Source: Ramlibacter algicola | GTDB taxonomy: Bacteria; Pseudomonadota; Gammaproteobacteria; Burkholderiales; Burkholderiaceae_C | Length of the DNA: 64,000 nucleotides | Reading direction: 5' to 3' | Assembly (NCBI RefSeq): GCF_016641735.1 | Contig: NZ_JAEDAO010000001.1 | Location: forward strand, 930,001-994,000 | Part shown: piece by piece, positions 37,496 to 47,372 of the stretch | Position numbering within the stretch: position 1 is the stretch's first letter | Layout of the letters: every line of letters begins with the position of its first letter | Program-made: the position numbers and the translations under genes | The notes under the pieces: model-generated | The model's input: the letters and a program-made list of their open reading frames with translations, nothing else | The model's database searches: none | Told to the model about the DNA's origin: nothing

Positions 37496-37538
37496 TTGAT
37501 CGCGGTCAATCGTGGGCGACTGGGGCGATTTCTATGAT
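37496..37538 (+). promoter_or_regulatory. oxc promoter: FNR-like box 2 and -10
   Basis: TTGATCGCGGTCAA (37496-37509) fits TTGA-N6-TCAA, and TATGAT (37533-37538) is a good -10. With a start near 37544 the box centre (37502.5) sits at -41.5, the class II activating position of CRP/FNR proteins. Confidence 0.65.
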
Positions 37539-37581
37539 AGCCCGCAGCTTCCCTTCCCCCTTTTCTCCCCCGAGGACCCCC

Positions 37582-39306
37582 ATGACGGACACCCAGTCCA
37601 CCGACACCATCGACGCCTTCGAGCTCGTGATCGAGGCCATGAAGATCAACGGCCTGGACACGATCTACACGCTCCCGGGCATCCCGATCACCGACCTCAC
37701 GCGCAAGGCGCAGGCCGCGGGCATCAAGGTCTACTCGTTCCGGCACGAGCAGCACGCCGGCAATGCCGCCGCCGCGCACGGCTTCATCACCGGCAAGCCC
37801 GGCGTGTGCCTGACGGTGTCGGCCCCCGGCTTCCTGAACGGCCTGACGTCGCTCGCGAACGCGACGACCAACTGCTTTCCGATGATCCTGATCTCCGGCT
37901 CCAGCGAGCGCGAGATCGTCGACCTGCAGCAGGGCGACTACGAGGAGATGGACCAGCTCGCCATCGCCAAGCCGCTGTGCAAGGGCGCCTACCGCGTGCT
38001 GCACGCCGAGGACATCGGCGTCGGTTTCGCGCGCGCCATCCGCACCGCGGTGTCCGGCCGCCCCGGTGGCGTCTACCTGGACCTGCCGGCCAAGCTGTTC
38101 ACGCAGTCGCTTCCCGCCGACTCGGGCAAGAAGTCGCTGATCAAGGTCGTCGACGCCGCGCCGAAGCAGATCCCGGCGCCGGAAGCGGTGCAGCGCGCCG
38201 TCGAGCTGCTCAAGAACGCGAAGAAGCCGCTGGTCATCCTGGGCAAGGGCGCGGCGTACGCGCGCGCCGACCAGGAGATCAAGGCCTTCATCGAGAAGAG
38301 CGGCATCCCCTACCTGCCGATGTCGATGGCCAAGGGCCTGCTGCCCGACACGCACGCGCAGTCGGCGTCCGCCGCGCGCTCGTACGTGCTGGCCGAAGCC
38401 GACGTCGTGATGCTGGTGGGCGCGCGCCTGAACTGGCTGCTGTCGCACGGCAAGGGCAAGACCTGGGGGGCGGGCTCCTCCAAGGAGACCGGCAAGCAGC
38501 AGTTCATCCAGGTCGACATCTCGCCGATCGAGGCCGACAGCAACCTGGCCGTCGCCGCGCCGGTCGTCGGTGACATCGGTTCGTGCATCACCGCGCTGAA
38601 CAACGCCATGGGCTCGGGCTGGGGCAAGCCGCCCGCGGACTGGACCGGCGCCATCGCGGAGCGCAAGGACAAGAACCTGACCAAGATGGCGGAGACGCTG
38701 GCGAAGAACCCGTCGCCGATGAACTTCCACAGCGCGCTGTCCGTGATCCGCAACACGATCAAGGACAACCCCAAGGCCTACCTCGTGAACGAAGGCGCCA
38801 ACGCGCTGGACTTCACGCGCTCCATCGTCGACATGTACGAGCCGCGCCGCCGCCTGGACGTGGGCACGTGGGGCATCATGGGCATCGGCATGGGCTTCGC
38901 CGTGGCGGCCGCCGTCACCGGCGAGCAGGTCATCGCCGTCGAAGGCGACAGTGCGTTCGGCTTCAGCGGCATGGAGGTGGAAACCATCTGCCGCTACAAC
39001 CTGCCGGTGTGCGTCGTCGTGATGAACAACAACGGCATCTACAAGGGCACCGACGTCAACCCGCTGGGCGATGCAATGGCCCCCACGCAGTTCGTGAAGA
39101 ACGCGCGCTACGATCTGATGATGGAAGCGTTCGGCGGCGTCGGCGTGACGGCGAAGACGCCGGAAGAGCTGAAGAAGGCGCTCGACGAAGCCGTGGCATC
39201 GCGCAAGCCGACGTTGATCAACGCGATGATCGACGAGAACGCCGGCACCGAGAGCGGCCGCATCACCAGCCTGAACCCGACCCTGGCCAAGAAGAAGGCG
39301 GCCTGA
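37582..39306 (+). CDS. oxc: Oxalyl-CoA decarboxylase
   Basis: 574 residues, the normal length. It is a thiamine-diphosphate enzyme turning oxalyl-CoA into formyl-CoA and CO2. E56 (in RHEQHAGN) activates the cofactor, and [18 protein letters not shown] to NNN (about 453-480) is the ThDP/Mg motif. The sequence closely follows the Oxalobacter enzyme. ATG 37582 has GAGGA upstream. It heads the oxc-frc operon and is divergent from its likely regulator. Confidence 0.95.
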   Translation: MTDTQSTDTIDAFELVIEAMKINGLDTIYTLPGIPITDLTRKAQAAGIKVYSFRHEQHAGNAAAAHGFITGKPGVCLTVSAPGFLNGLTSLANATTNCFPMILISGSSEREIVDLQQGDYEEMDQLAIAKPLCKGAYRVLHAEDIGVGFARAIRTAVSGRPGGVYLDLPAKLFTQSLPADSGKKSLIKVVDAAPKQIPAPEAVQRAVELLKNAKKPLVILGKGAAYARADQEIKAFIEKSGIPYLPMSMAKGLLPDTHAQSASAARSYVLAEADVVMLVGARLNWLLSHGKGKTWGAGSSKETGKQQFIQVDISPIEADSNLAVAAPVVGDIGSCITALNNAMGSGWGKPPADWTGAIAERKDKNLTKMAETLAKNPSPMNFHSALSVIRNTIKDNPKAYLVNEGANALDFTRSIVDMYEPRRRLDVGTWGIMGIGMGFAVAAAVTGEQVIAVEGDSAFGFSGMEVETICRYNLPVCVVVMNNNGIYKGTDVNPLGDAMAPTQFVKNARYDLMMEAFGGVGVTAKTPEELKKALDEAVASRKPTLINAMIDENAGTESGRITSLNPTLAKKKAA

Positions 39307-39349
39307 GGGCCGACCGCAGTTTTTTCAACTTCGAGAGAGCACAAAGCAA

Positions 39350-40597
39350 ATGAGCAAGGCACTTGATGGCGTCAAGATCCTCGACTTCACGCACGTCCAG
39401 TCCGGCCCGACCTGCACCCAGCTGCTGGCCTGGTTCGGCGCCGACGTGATCAAGGTCGAGAAGGCGGGCGAGGGCGACGCCACGCGCGGGCAGCTGCGCG
39501 ACATCGACGGCGTGGACAGCCTCTACTTCACGATGCTGAACCACAACAAGCGGTCGATCACGATCAACACTAAGGATCCGAAAGGCAAGGAGATCCTGAC
39601 GCGCCTGATCAAGGAATGCGACGTGCTGGTGGAGAACTTCGCCCCCGGCGCGCTCGACCGCATGGGCTTCTCCTGGGAGAACATCCAGAAGATCAACCCG
39701 CGCATGATCATGGCGTCGGTCAAGGGCTTCGGCCCCGGCCCGTACGAAGACTGCAAGGTGTACGAGAACGTGGCCCAGTGCGCCGGCGGCGCCGCGTCCA
39801 CCACCGGCTTCGACGACGGCCCGCCGCTGGTCACCGGCGCGCAGATCGGCGACTCGGGCACCGGCCTGCACCTGGCGCTGGGCATCGTCACCGCGCTGTT
39901 CCAGCGCGAGAAGACCGGCCGCGGCCAGAAGGTGCTGGCGGCCATGCAGGACGCCGTGCTGAACCTGTGCCGCGTCAAGCTGCGCGACCAGCAGCGCCTG
40001 GACCGCACCAAGGTGTTGCAGGAGTACCCGCAGTACCCCGACAAGGAATTCCAGGAAGCCGTGCCGCGCGCGGGCAACGCCTCGGGCGGCGGCCAGCCGG
40101 GCTGGATCCTGAAGTGCAAGGGCTGGCAGCACGACCCCAACGCCTACATCTACTTCATCACCCAGGCGCCGGTCTGGGAATCGATCTGCAAGGTGATCGG
40201 CGAGGAGACCTGGATCACCGACCCGAGCTACTCCACGCCCAAGGCCCGCCTGCCGCACCTGAAGACCATCTTCTCGCGCATCGAGGAGTGGACCAAGACG
40301 AAGACGAAGTTCGAGGCGATGGAGATCCTGAACAAGTACGACATCCCCTGCGGCCCGATCCTGTCGATGAAGGAAATCGCCGAGGAGCCGTCGCTGCGCG
40401 CCACCGGCACGGTGGTGGAAGTCGACCATCCGAAGCGCGGCAAGTACCTGACCGTCGGCAACCCGATCAAGCTGTCCGACAGCGTCACCGAGGTCACCCG
40501 CTCGCCGCTGCTGGGCGAACACACCGAGGAAGTGCTGGCGCAGCTGGGTTACAGCTCGTCCGACATCGCCGCGCTGCGCGAATCCAAAGTCATCTAA
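39350..40597 (+). CDS. frc: Formyl-CoA:oxalate CoA-transferase
   Basis: 415 residues of the CaiB/BaiF class III CoA-transferases. The catalytic aspartate is D168 (AQIGDSGTG), matching D169 of the Oxalobacter enzyme; [21 protein letters not shown] and [11 protein letters not shown] also match it, the last being the glycine loop that closes the site. It moves CoA from formyl-CoA to oxalate, completing the cycle with Oxc. The gap to oxc is 43 nt. Confidence 0.95.
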   Translation: MSKALDGVKILDFTHVQSGPTCTQLLAWFGADVIKVEKAGEGDATRGQLRDIDGVDSLYFTMLNHNKRSITINTKDPKGKEILTRLIKECDVLVENFAPGALDRMGFSWENIQKINPRMIMASVKGFGPGPYEDCKVYENVAQCAGGAASTTGFDDGPPLVTGAQIGDSGTGLHLALGIVTALFQREKTGRGQKVLAAMQDAVLNLCRVKLRDQQRLDRTKVLQEYPQYPDKEFQEAVPRAGNASGGGQPGWILKCKGWQHDPNAYIYFITQAPVWESICKVIGEETWITDPSYSTPKARLPHLKTIFSRIEEWTKTKTKFEAMEILNKYDIPCGPILSMKEIAEEPSLRATGTVVEVDHPKRGKYLTVGNPIKLSDSVTEVTRSPLLGEHTEEVLAQLGYSSSDIAALRESKVI

Positions 40598-40603
40598 CAG
40601 CCC

Positions 40604-40707
40604 GGAACGCAGAAATCGCAGAACAAGCGCAGAAATCGCAGAAGAGATCCAGCAATCTTTCTGTGACTTCTGCGCGTCTTCTGTCTTCCTTCTGCGTTAG
40701 GGAGTTC
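40604..40707. repeat. CGCAGA palindromic repeat, copy 2
   Basis: Runs from GGAACGCAGAAATCGCAGAA to TTCTGCGTTAGGGAGTTC, with the same hexamer-rich hairpin pattern as copy 1. It starts 7 nt after the frc stop and lies inside the operon, before the acyl-CoA synthetase gene. Confidence 0.8.
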
Positions 40708-40745
40708 TGAATTCTGAATTTCACCGTCCCGACAAGGAGACAAGC

Positions 40746-42872
40746 ATGGACAAGAACAAGGTTCGCCAGATCCTCGACGCCGTCAAGAAGGAAGGCCGAG
40801 ATTCGCTGACCGCGCCGGAAGGCAAGTTGATCTGCGATGCGTACGGCATCAGCGTGCCGCAGGAAGGCGTCGCCTCCAGCGCGGCCGACGCGTCGAAGAT
40901 GGCGTCGTCGATGGGCTTTCCCGTCGTCATGAAGATCGTCTCGCCGGACATCCTGCACAAGACCGAAGCGGGCGGCGTGGTGGTGGGCGTCAAGAGCGCC
41001 GATGAAGCCACCAAGGCCTACGAGCAGATCATCGCCAACGCCAGGAAGTACAAGGCCGACGCGAAGATCGTCGGCGTGCAGGTGCAGCAGATGATCAAGG
41101 GCGGCACCGAAGTGCTGGTCGGCACCATGTCCGACGACAGCTTCGGCAAGCTGGTGGCCTTCGGCATGGGCGGCGTGCTGGTCGAGGTGCTCAAGGACGT
41201 CACGTTCCGCCTGGCGCCGGCGACCCAGCAGGACGCCGAGTCCATGCTCGACGGCATCCAGGCCGCCGAGATCCTCAAGGGTGTGCGCGGCGCCAAGGGC
41301 GTCAACCGCGAAGCGCTGACGAACCTGATCGTGCGCGTCAGCCAGCTGGTCACCGACTTCCCCGAAATCGCCGAGATGGACCTGAACCCGGTGTTCGCGT
41401 CCCCCGAAGGCGCCATCGCGGCGGACGTGCGCATCGTCGTCAACTTCACGCCCAAGCCCGCGCGCTACCGCCCGGACGAGAAGGACGTGGTCACGTCGAT
41501 GAACCGCATCATGAAGCCCAAGGCGGTGGCGGTGATCGGCGCTTCCAACGAGGCCGGCAAGATCGGCAACTCGGTGATGAAGAACCTGATCAACGGCGGC
41601 TACAAGGGCAAGATCTATCCGATCAACCCGAAGGACGCCGAAGTGATGGGCGTCAAGGCGTTCAAGAGCGTCAAGGACGTGCCCGACGAGATCGACACCG
41701 CTGTGTTCGCGGTGCCCGCCAAGTTCGTCGCCAGCGCGCTGAAGGAATGCGGCGAGAAGAAGATCGCCGGCGCGATCCTGATCCCCTCGGGCTTCGGCGA
41801 GACCGGCAACATCGAAGGCCAGGAGGAGCTGCAGCGCATCGGGCGCGAGTACAACATCCGCCTGATGGGGCCGAACATCTACGGCTTCTACTACACGCCC
41901 TCGAACCTGTGCGCCACGTTCTGCACCGCCTATGACGTGAAGGGTTCCACGGCCCTGTCGTCGCAGTCCGGCGGCATCGGCATGGCCATCATCGGCTTCT
42001 CGCGCAGCGCCAAGATGGGCGTGTCGGCGATCGTGGGCCTCGGCAACAAGTCGGACATCGACGAGGACGACCTGCTGCTGTTCTTCGAGCAGGACGAGAA
42101 CACCAAGGTGATCGCCCAGCACGCGGAAGACCTGAAGGACGGCCGCGCGTTCGCCGAAGTCGCCAAGCGCGTCTCGAAGAAGAAGCCGGTGATCATGCTC
42201 AAGGCGGGCCGCACCGCCATGGGCGCCGCGGCCGCCGCGTCGCACACCGGCGCGGTCGCCGGCACCGACAAGATCTACGAGGACGTGCTCAAGCAAGCCG
42301 GCGTCATCCGCGCCCGCAGCCTGCGCCAGATGCTCGAGCTGTCGCGCGGCGTGCCGATCCTGCCGACCCCCAAGGGCGAGAACGTGGTGATCATCACCGG
42401 CGCCGGCGGCTCCGGCGTGCTGCTGTCCGACGCCTGCGTCGACAACGGCCTGAAGCTGCTCAAGCCGATGCCCGACGACCTGGACGCGGCCTTCCGCAAG
42501 TTCATCCCGCCGTTCGGCGCGGCCGGCAACCCCGTGGACATCACCGGCGGCGAGCCGCCCATCACGTACGTCAACACGGTGAAGCTCGGCCTGGAAGACG
42601 ACCGCGTGCACGCGCTGATCCTGGGTTATTGGCACACCATCGTGACGCCGCCCATGGTGTTCGCGAAGAACATGGTGCAGGTGGTCAACGAGATGAAGGC
42701 CAAGGGCAAGGTCAAGCCCGTGGTGGCTTCGCTCGCCGGCGACGTCGAAGTGGAAGAGGCCGCGCAGTACCTGTACGAGAACGGCATCCCCGCGTACGCG
42801 TACTCGACGGAACTCCCCGTCGAAGTGCTGGGCGCCAAGTACCAGTGGGCCCGCGCCGCCGGCCTGCTCTGA
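40746..42872 (+). CDS. ADP-forming acyl-CoA synthetase (acetate-CoA ligase family)
   Basis: 708 residues. An ATP-grasp domain (about 1-235: AYGISVPQEG, VVMKIVSPDILHKTEAGGV) precedes a CoA-binding and succinyl-CoA-ligase-like part (about 255-705: KAVAVIGASNEAGKIGNS, LSSQSGGIG, ASHTGAVAGTD with the likely phospho-His). Such fused enzymes interconvert acyl-CoA plus ADP/Pi and acid plus ATP. Behind oxc-frc it may prime the cycle by making oxalyl- or formyl-CoA, or recover ATP from formyl-CoA. AAGGAGA precedes ATG 40746. Confidence 0.85.
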   Translation: MDKNKVRQILDAVKKEGRDSLTAPEGKLICDAYGISVPQEGVASSAADASKMASSMGFPVVMKIVSPDILHKTEAGGVVVGVKSADEATKAYEQIIANARKYKADAKIVGVQVQQMIKGGTEVLVGTMSDDSFGKLVAFGMGGVLVEVLKDVTFRLAPATQQDAESMLDGIQAAEILKGVRGAKGVNREALTNLIVRVSQLVTDFPEIAEMDLNPVFASPEGAIAADVRIVVNFTPKPARYRPDEKDVVTSMNRIMKPKAVAVIGASNEAGKIGNSVMKNLINGGYKGKIYPINPKDAEVMGVKAFKSVKDVPDEIDTAVFAVPAKFVASALKECGEKKIAGAILIPSGFGETGNIEGQEELQRIGREYNIRLMGPNIYGFYYTPSNLCATFCTAYDVKGSTALSSQSGGIGMAIIGFSRSAKMGVSAIVGLGNKSDIDEDDLLLFFEQDENTKVIAQHAEDLKDGRAFAEVAKRVSKKKPVIMLKAGRTAMGAAAAASHTGAVAGTDKIYEDVLKQAGVIRARSLRQMLELSRGVPILPTPKGENVVIITGAGGSGVLLSDACVDNGLKLLKPMPDDLDAAFRKFIPPFGAAGNPVDITGGEPPITYVNTVKLGLEDDRVHALILGYWHTIVTPPMVFAKNMVQVVNEMKAKGKVKPVVASLAGDVEVEEAAQYLYENGIPAYAYSTELPVEVLGAKYQWARAAGLL

Positions 42873-42878
42873 AAGCAC

Positions 42879-42910
42879 CGTCATCCCCGCGCAGGCGGGG
42901 ACCCAGCGCA
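42879..42910. repeat. REP-like repeat, single half unit
   Basis: CGTCATCCCCGCGCAGGCGG followed by GGACCCAGCGCA, 7 nt after the acyl-CoA synthetase stop. Only the left unit is present. Confidence 0.65.
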
Positions 42911-42946
42911 ACGCGCACAGGGCCGCAAGGCCCGCACTGAATGAAG

Positions 42947-42974
42947 AAGCCGCGCGCAAGCGCGGCTTTTTCTT
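42947..42974 (+). terminator. Terminator of the oxalate operon
   Basis: AAGCCGCGC/GCGCGGCTT (9 bp) with a GCAA tetraloop, followed by TTTTTCTT in part overlapping the stem. It stands 74 nt after the last gene. Confidence 0.9.
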
Positions 42975-43046
42975 GTCCCCGACTTCATACCAGCGCTGTG
43001 CGCCCTGCACCGGCCGAAGGCCGGCTGACGCTGCGTCCCGCGGCGT

Positions 43047-43736
43047 TCAGGACGCGGGCTCGAACAGCCCGAGGACGTCGCGCAGCGTGGAGCCCGTCGC
43101 CGTCGGCTGCGTGCCCAGCTCCTCGAACGGGAGCTGCTGGCGGTTGACCCAGAACGTGCGGTAGCCGTACCAGGTCGCCGCCAGCGCGTCCCAGGCGTTG
43201 CTGCTGACGAACAGGATCCGGTTCGCGTCGAGCCCGGTGGCCCGGGTGCCCAGGGCGTACGCCGCCGGGTGGGTCTTGTACTTGCGGACCGCGTCGACGC
43301 TGAGAACGTGATCGAGCAGGCCCGCCAGGCCCGCGCTGCGGATCGCGCTGTCCAGCATCGGCGGATCGCCGTTGCTCAGGATGCCGGTCGTGATGCCGCG
43401 CGCCTTCAGCGACCGCAGCACGTCCAGGCTGTCCTCGAACGCCGTCAGATGGCGGTACTGGTCCATCAACCGCTCTTCGCGCTCCGGCGTGAGATCGAGC
43501 GCAAGCCGCTTGCAGGCCCAGCGCAGGCTGGCGCGGGTGAGGTCCCAGAACGGCCGGTACGGCGCGCCGTCGTTGCTGGTGGTCACCAGCCGCGTGTACT
43601 CGATCTGCTTGTCGCGCCAGAGCACCGACAGCGCCGCGCCTTGTCCGGGGAACAGCTGTTCCGCGAGCCGGCCGATGCTGTACACGTCGAACAAGGTGCC
43701 ATAGGCGTCGAAGAGGACGGCGCGTGGTGGTTCCAT
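43047..43736 (-). CDS. (S)-2-haloacid dehalogenase, type II
   Basis: 229 residues of the HAD superfamily. Nucleophile D10 (VLFDAYGTLFD), LSNGDPPML, the Lys of KYKTHPAAY and FVSSNAWDALAATWYGY are the L-2-haloacid dehalogenase motifs. It hydrolyses 2-halo acids to hydroxy acids; many chromosomal copies have no known halogenated substrate in nature. Start ATG 43736. It converges with the oxalate operon. Confidence 0.9.
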   Translation of the reverse strand: MEPPRAVLFDAYGTLFDVYSIGRLAEQLFPGQGAALSVLWRDKQIEYTRLVTTSNDGAPYRPFWDLTRASLRWACKRLALDLTPEREERLMDQYRHLTAFEDSLDVLRSLKARGITTGILSNGDPPMLDSAIRSAGLAGLLDHVLSVDAVRKYKTHPAAYALGTRATGLDANRILFVSSNAWDALAATWYGYRTFWVNRQQLPFEELGTQPTATGSTLRDVLGLFEPAS

Positions 43737-43859
43737 CCGTGCACTGTAAGTCCGGGCCGCTGCGGCAAGCTGCACGATCGCCACGCGCTTCACGCGGACT
43801 TCACGCAGCCGCCGCGGGGGCTTCGCACGGCCGACGAGGCACACTGCGATCCTGGCGCC

Positions 43860-46091
43860 ATGCACCTGCAACCCGGTTTCCCGATCCCGATGCACTCCCA
43901 CCGGCGTGGCGCCGCATGGCGCAAGCTGGCGGCCACCGCTGCCTTCGTCGTCTCCACGTTCGGTGCGCAGGCAGCCAGCGAGCAGCCGGCGCCCGCAAGG
44001 AGCTGCACGTTCGACGGCCACAACGGCGTGTTCTCGCCGCAGGCATGGTCCGACCGCACCTGGGCCCGCTTCGCGGCCGGCGACCTCGGCATCCTGCGGC
44101 CCGAGTACGACCACGTCCTGCTCTTCATCGCATGGCGCCGCCTGGCCGGGCTCCCGCTGGAAGCACGCGATATCGAGCGGCTGCGCCCCTTCGATCCCTG
44201 CGCACAGGAAAGGCAGCGCGATGCGGCCATGGCCGCGGCGCAGCAGGCCTGGGCGGACGCGCGACTTTCGGCGGCCCTTCCCACGCCGCCGAAAGTCGCC
44301 CGCGGCGAGACGGCGCTCGGCTACCTGGACTACGCGCTGCCGAACTGCAATCCCGATGCGTTCCGCACCGCTGCGGCCACCTTGGCCGAGCGCGTGCGGG
44401 CGCACGGGGCCGGCGATCCCTCCGTGCACGATTGGGTGAAGGCCCAGGACCTCGTGCTCGGCCTGTGTTTCAGCTCCTCGGCGGAACAACCTGCGGCCGT
44501 GCGGCGGGACGCGCCGGCGTGGCTGCGCAAGGACCGCGCTTACCAGGTCGCCGCCGCGCACTTCTATGCCGGCCGCTACGAACACGCCGCGCGCGCCTTC
44601 ACGGCGATCGCCCACGATGCCGGTTCGCCCTGGCAGGGATGGGGGCGGTACCTCGCGGCGCGGGCCTGGCTCCGGCAAGCGACCGTCAGCGAACGCGACG
44701 ACGCCACGCCCGCGCTGCAACGCGCGCGGGCGCTGCTCGTCGCCCAACTGGCCGTGCCGTCGTTGCCGGCGGCGCAGCGGCACGATGCCGCCCGCCTGTT
44801 GCAGCGCGTGCGGCTGAAGCTCGAGCCCGAGCCCGTGGTCGCGGAGATCGACGCGCGGCTCAGCGCGCCGGCGCTCGATGAAGACGTCGGCCAGGACCTG
44901 CGCGACTTCGACCCCAAGCTCGCGGGCACGGTCAGTGGTGAAGGCCGCCCCAGCTTCGCCCGCTGGCTGGACGCCTTCCGCAGCGCCGGCGCCGCGGTCG
45001 TCGACGACGCGGGCGCGTCCGACGACGCATCGCTCGTCGCACTCTTGCAGGCCGCCACGCCACAGGACCTCGTGCCCGTCGAACGACTCGAGCAGGCTGT
45101 TGCCCCGGGGTCTCCCGGCTTCCTGACGGTGCAGTACCACCGCATTCGGCTGGCACGCGATCGCCGCGTCGCCGCCGCATCGGCACGCGCGCTGCTGGCC
45201 GGCAATGGGTTGTCGACCATGGACCGCAATCGCATCAAGGCGCTCGTGCTTGCGGATGCGGCAGATGCGGGGGAACTGGGTGCGTGGGCGTATCGCGAGC
45301 CGGTGCAGTCGCCGGAAGCGGAGGTCCTCGACGCGGGCGTCATGCCGGTCGTGGATGCCGACGGGGCGGACGTGCTCAATCGCGCGCTGCCGTTGTCGGC
45401 GTTGCATGAGCTGCTCCGCAGCCCGAAGGTGCCGGAACCGTTGCGGCGCCAGCTGCTCGGCGTCGTCTGGACCCGGGCGGTGGTGCTCGGGCGCGGCGAG
45501 GTGCTGCGCGACCTGTCCGCGGACATGCAGGCCAGGTTCCCGGCGCACGCCTCGCAGTTGCGCGCTCTCGAGACCGAAACGAACGACGCTGCCCGGCGGC
45601 AACGCGCCGCCGTGTTCCTCGCGACCCAACCCGGCGTCCTGGGATCGCTCGGGCGCCAGGTCGCGTACACGAAGGATCCGGCCGAGCTGGCACTGCCCAA
45701 CATGCATCCGCGGCTGCGGGAAGACGGCAATCGCGAGAACTGGTGGTGCAGCCTGCCCGAAGGGCGCTACTGGCACGCCGATCCCCTGCCCGCGCCGCCC
45801 GCGCCACCGGCGTTCCTCGACGCGCAGCAGCGCCGCGCGTGGGCGGACGAGTCCCGCGTGCTGGCCGCGACCCCGGACGCCACGACATGGCTCGCGGGCC
45901 AGGTGCTGGCCTGGGCCGACACGCATCCGTTCGACCTGGACCTGCCCGTGGCGCTGCGCATGCTGGTGCGCTCCTCGCGCGGTGGCTGCGTCACGCCGGA
46001 GACGCGCGTGCTCGGGCAGCGCGCGTTCCGCCACCTGAAGCGCTGGTTCTTCTTCACCGAGGCTGCGCGGCAGACACGCACGCGCCCCTGA
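43860..46091 (+). CDS. Large exported protein of unknown function
   Basis: 743 residues from ATG 43860. ATG 43890 would give a neater signal peptide (MHSHRRGAAWRKL, hydrophobic core, cleavage at AQA) and may be the true start. The mature protein is Ala/Arg-rich, mostly helical, with TPR-like spacing (YQVAAAHFYAGRYEHAARAFTAIA near residues 225-250) and scattered Cys. No enzyme motif is visible. It is single and ends 23 nt before the D-amino-acid dehydrogenase gene. Confidence 0.7.
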   Translation: MHLQPGFPIPMHSHRRGAAWRKLAATAAFVVSTFGAQAASEQPAPARSCTFDGHNGVFSPQAWSDRTWARFAAGDLGILRPEYDHVLLFIAWRRLAGLPLEARDIERLRPFDPCAQERQRDAAMAAAQQAWADARLSAALPTPPKVARGETALGYLDYALPNCNPDAFRTAAATLAERVRAHGAGDPSVHDWVKAQDLVLGLCFSSSAEQPAAVRRDAPAWLRKDRAYQVAAAHFYAGRYEHAARAFTAIAHDAGSPWQGWGRYLAARAWLRQATVSERDDATPALQRARALLVAQLAVPSLPAAQRHDAARLLQRVRLKLEPEPVVAEIDARLSAPALDEDVGQDLRDFDPKLAGTVSGEGRPSFARWLDAFRSAGAAVVDDAGASDDASLVALLQAATPQDLVPVERLEQAVAPGSPGFLTVQYHRIRLARDRRVAAASARALLAGNGLSTMDRNRIKALVLADAADAGELGAWAYREPVQSPEAEVLDAGVMPVVDADGADVLNRALPLSALHELLRSPKVPEPLRRQLLGVVWTRAVVLGRGEVLRDLSADMQARFPAHASQLRALETETNDAARRQRAAVFLATQPGVLGSLGRQVAYTKDPAELALPNMHPRLREDGNRENWWCSLPEGRYWHADPLPAPPAPPAFLDAQQRRAWADESRVLAATPDATTWLAGQVLAWADTHPFDLDLPVALRMLVRSSRGGCVTPETRVLGQRAFRHLKRWFFFTEAARQTRTRP

Positions 46092-46114
46092 GCCGTGCGT
46101 CGACAATCGGGCCT

Positions 46115-47329
46115 GTGACTTCCCCCCGCATCGCCGTCCTCGGCGCCGGCATCGTCGGCACCGCTATCGCATACGAACTCCGGAAACGCGGCGCCGACGT
46201 GGCGCTCGTCGACCGCGACGAGCCCGGCAACGGTTGCAGCTTCGGCAACTCCGGCGCGATCAGCGTCAGCTCGGTCGCGCCCCTGGCGATGCCCGGCGTG
46301 CTGGCGTCCGTGCCTTCGATGCTGCTCGATCCCGAAAGCCCGTTGCGCCTGCCGCTGCGCTACCTGCCGCGCGCGGCACCGTGGCTGCTGCAGTTCGTCG
46401 CGTCCGCGCGGCCGCATCGGGTCGAGCAGGCCGCGAAGCAACTCGCCGCGTTGCACGCCGGCGCCGTGGACATGCACGAGGCGATGGCCCGCGAACTCGG
46501 CGTGCCCGGGCTGTTCCTGCGCCGTGGCCACCTGCACCTGTACATCGACGACGCCTCGCTGGCGAAGGACGCGGGCGCGTGGCGGCTGCGCGAAGCGCAC
46601 GGCGTGCGCGCCGAGCGGCTCGATCGGGCCGGCATCGAGGCCCTGGAGCCGGATGCGCCCGCGCGCTACCAGGTCGCGATGTTCCTGGCCGACCACGCGA
46701 CGATCGTCGAGCCGTTCCGCTACGTGCAGGCGATGGCGCGCGCGTTCGCCGCGAACGGCGGCCGTGTCGTGCAAGCCGACGTGCAGCGGCTCGAGAGCCG
46801 CGCGGGCGGCTGGACGTTGCGCGGCGCCGCCGGCGAGCCCTTCACGCACGCGATCGTCGCGGCCGGTGCGTGGTCGAACCAGTTGGTCGCGCCGCTAGGC
46901 ATCCACCTCGCGCTCGAGAGCCAGCGCGGCTACCACGTGCAGTACACGGACGTGCGTGACGTGGTGTCGCGCACGGTCGTGCTCACCGACCGCAAGGTGT
47001 TCGTCACGCCGATGGAAGGCGGCCTGCGCGTGGGCGGCACGGTGGAGATCGCCGGCCTGCGCGCGCCGCCCGATCCAACGCGTGCCGCCGTGCTGGACCG
47101 CATCGCCCGCGAAGCGTTCCCGGCCCTGGAGGGGCGTGCCACGACGACCTGGATGGGGCACCGACCCTGCATGCCGAATTCCGTGCCGGTGGTCGGGACG
47201 GTGTCGAACCATCCGGGCCTGTGGATCGCCACCGGCCACGGCCACCTGGGGCTGACGGACTCGCTTCCCACCGCGCGCCGCATCGCCGACGCGCTGCTCG
47301 GGGAGGGCGTGGCGGGACGCGGCGCCTAG
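46115..47329 (+). CDS. D-amino-acid dehydrogenase (FAD-dependent, DadA-like)
   Basis: 404 residues. The N-terminal dinucleotide motif is VLGAGIVGTAIAYELRKRG; CSFGNSGAIS near residue 41 is a DadA feature, as are GLRVGGTVEIAG and the late GHGHLGLTDS. It would oxidise D-amino acids to keto acids and pass electrons to the quinone pool at the inner membrane. GTG 46115 is the only start before the FAD motif. The full operon partner (alanine racemase) is absent. Confidence 0.85.
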   Translation: MTSPRIAVLGAGIVGTAIAYELRKRGADVALVDRDEPGNGCSFGNSGAISVSSVAPLAMPGVLASVPSMLLDPESPLRLPLRYLPRAAPWLLQFVASARPHRVEQAAKQLAALHAGAVDMHEAMARELGVPGLFLRRGHLHLYIDDASLAKDAGAWRLREAHGVRAERLDRAGIEALEPDAPARYQVAMFLADHATIVEPFRYVQAMARAFAANGGRVVQADVQRLESRAGGWTLRGAAGEPFTHAIVAAGAWSNQLVAPLGIHLALESQRGYHVQYTDVRDVVSRTVVLTDRKVFVTPMEGGLRVGGTVEIAGLRAPPDPTRAAVLDRIAREAFPALEGRATTTWMGHRPCMPNSVPVVGTVSNHPGLWIATGHGHLGLTDSLPTARRIADALLGEGVAGRGA

Positions 47330-47372
47330 AATCCGCCGCACTCCCCACGAGGGAGACTGGAGGATTCCTGTC

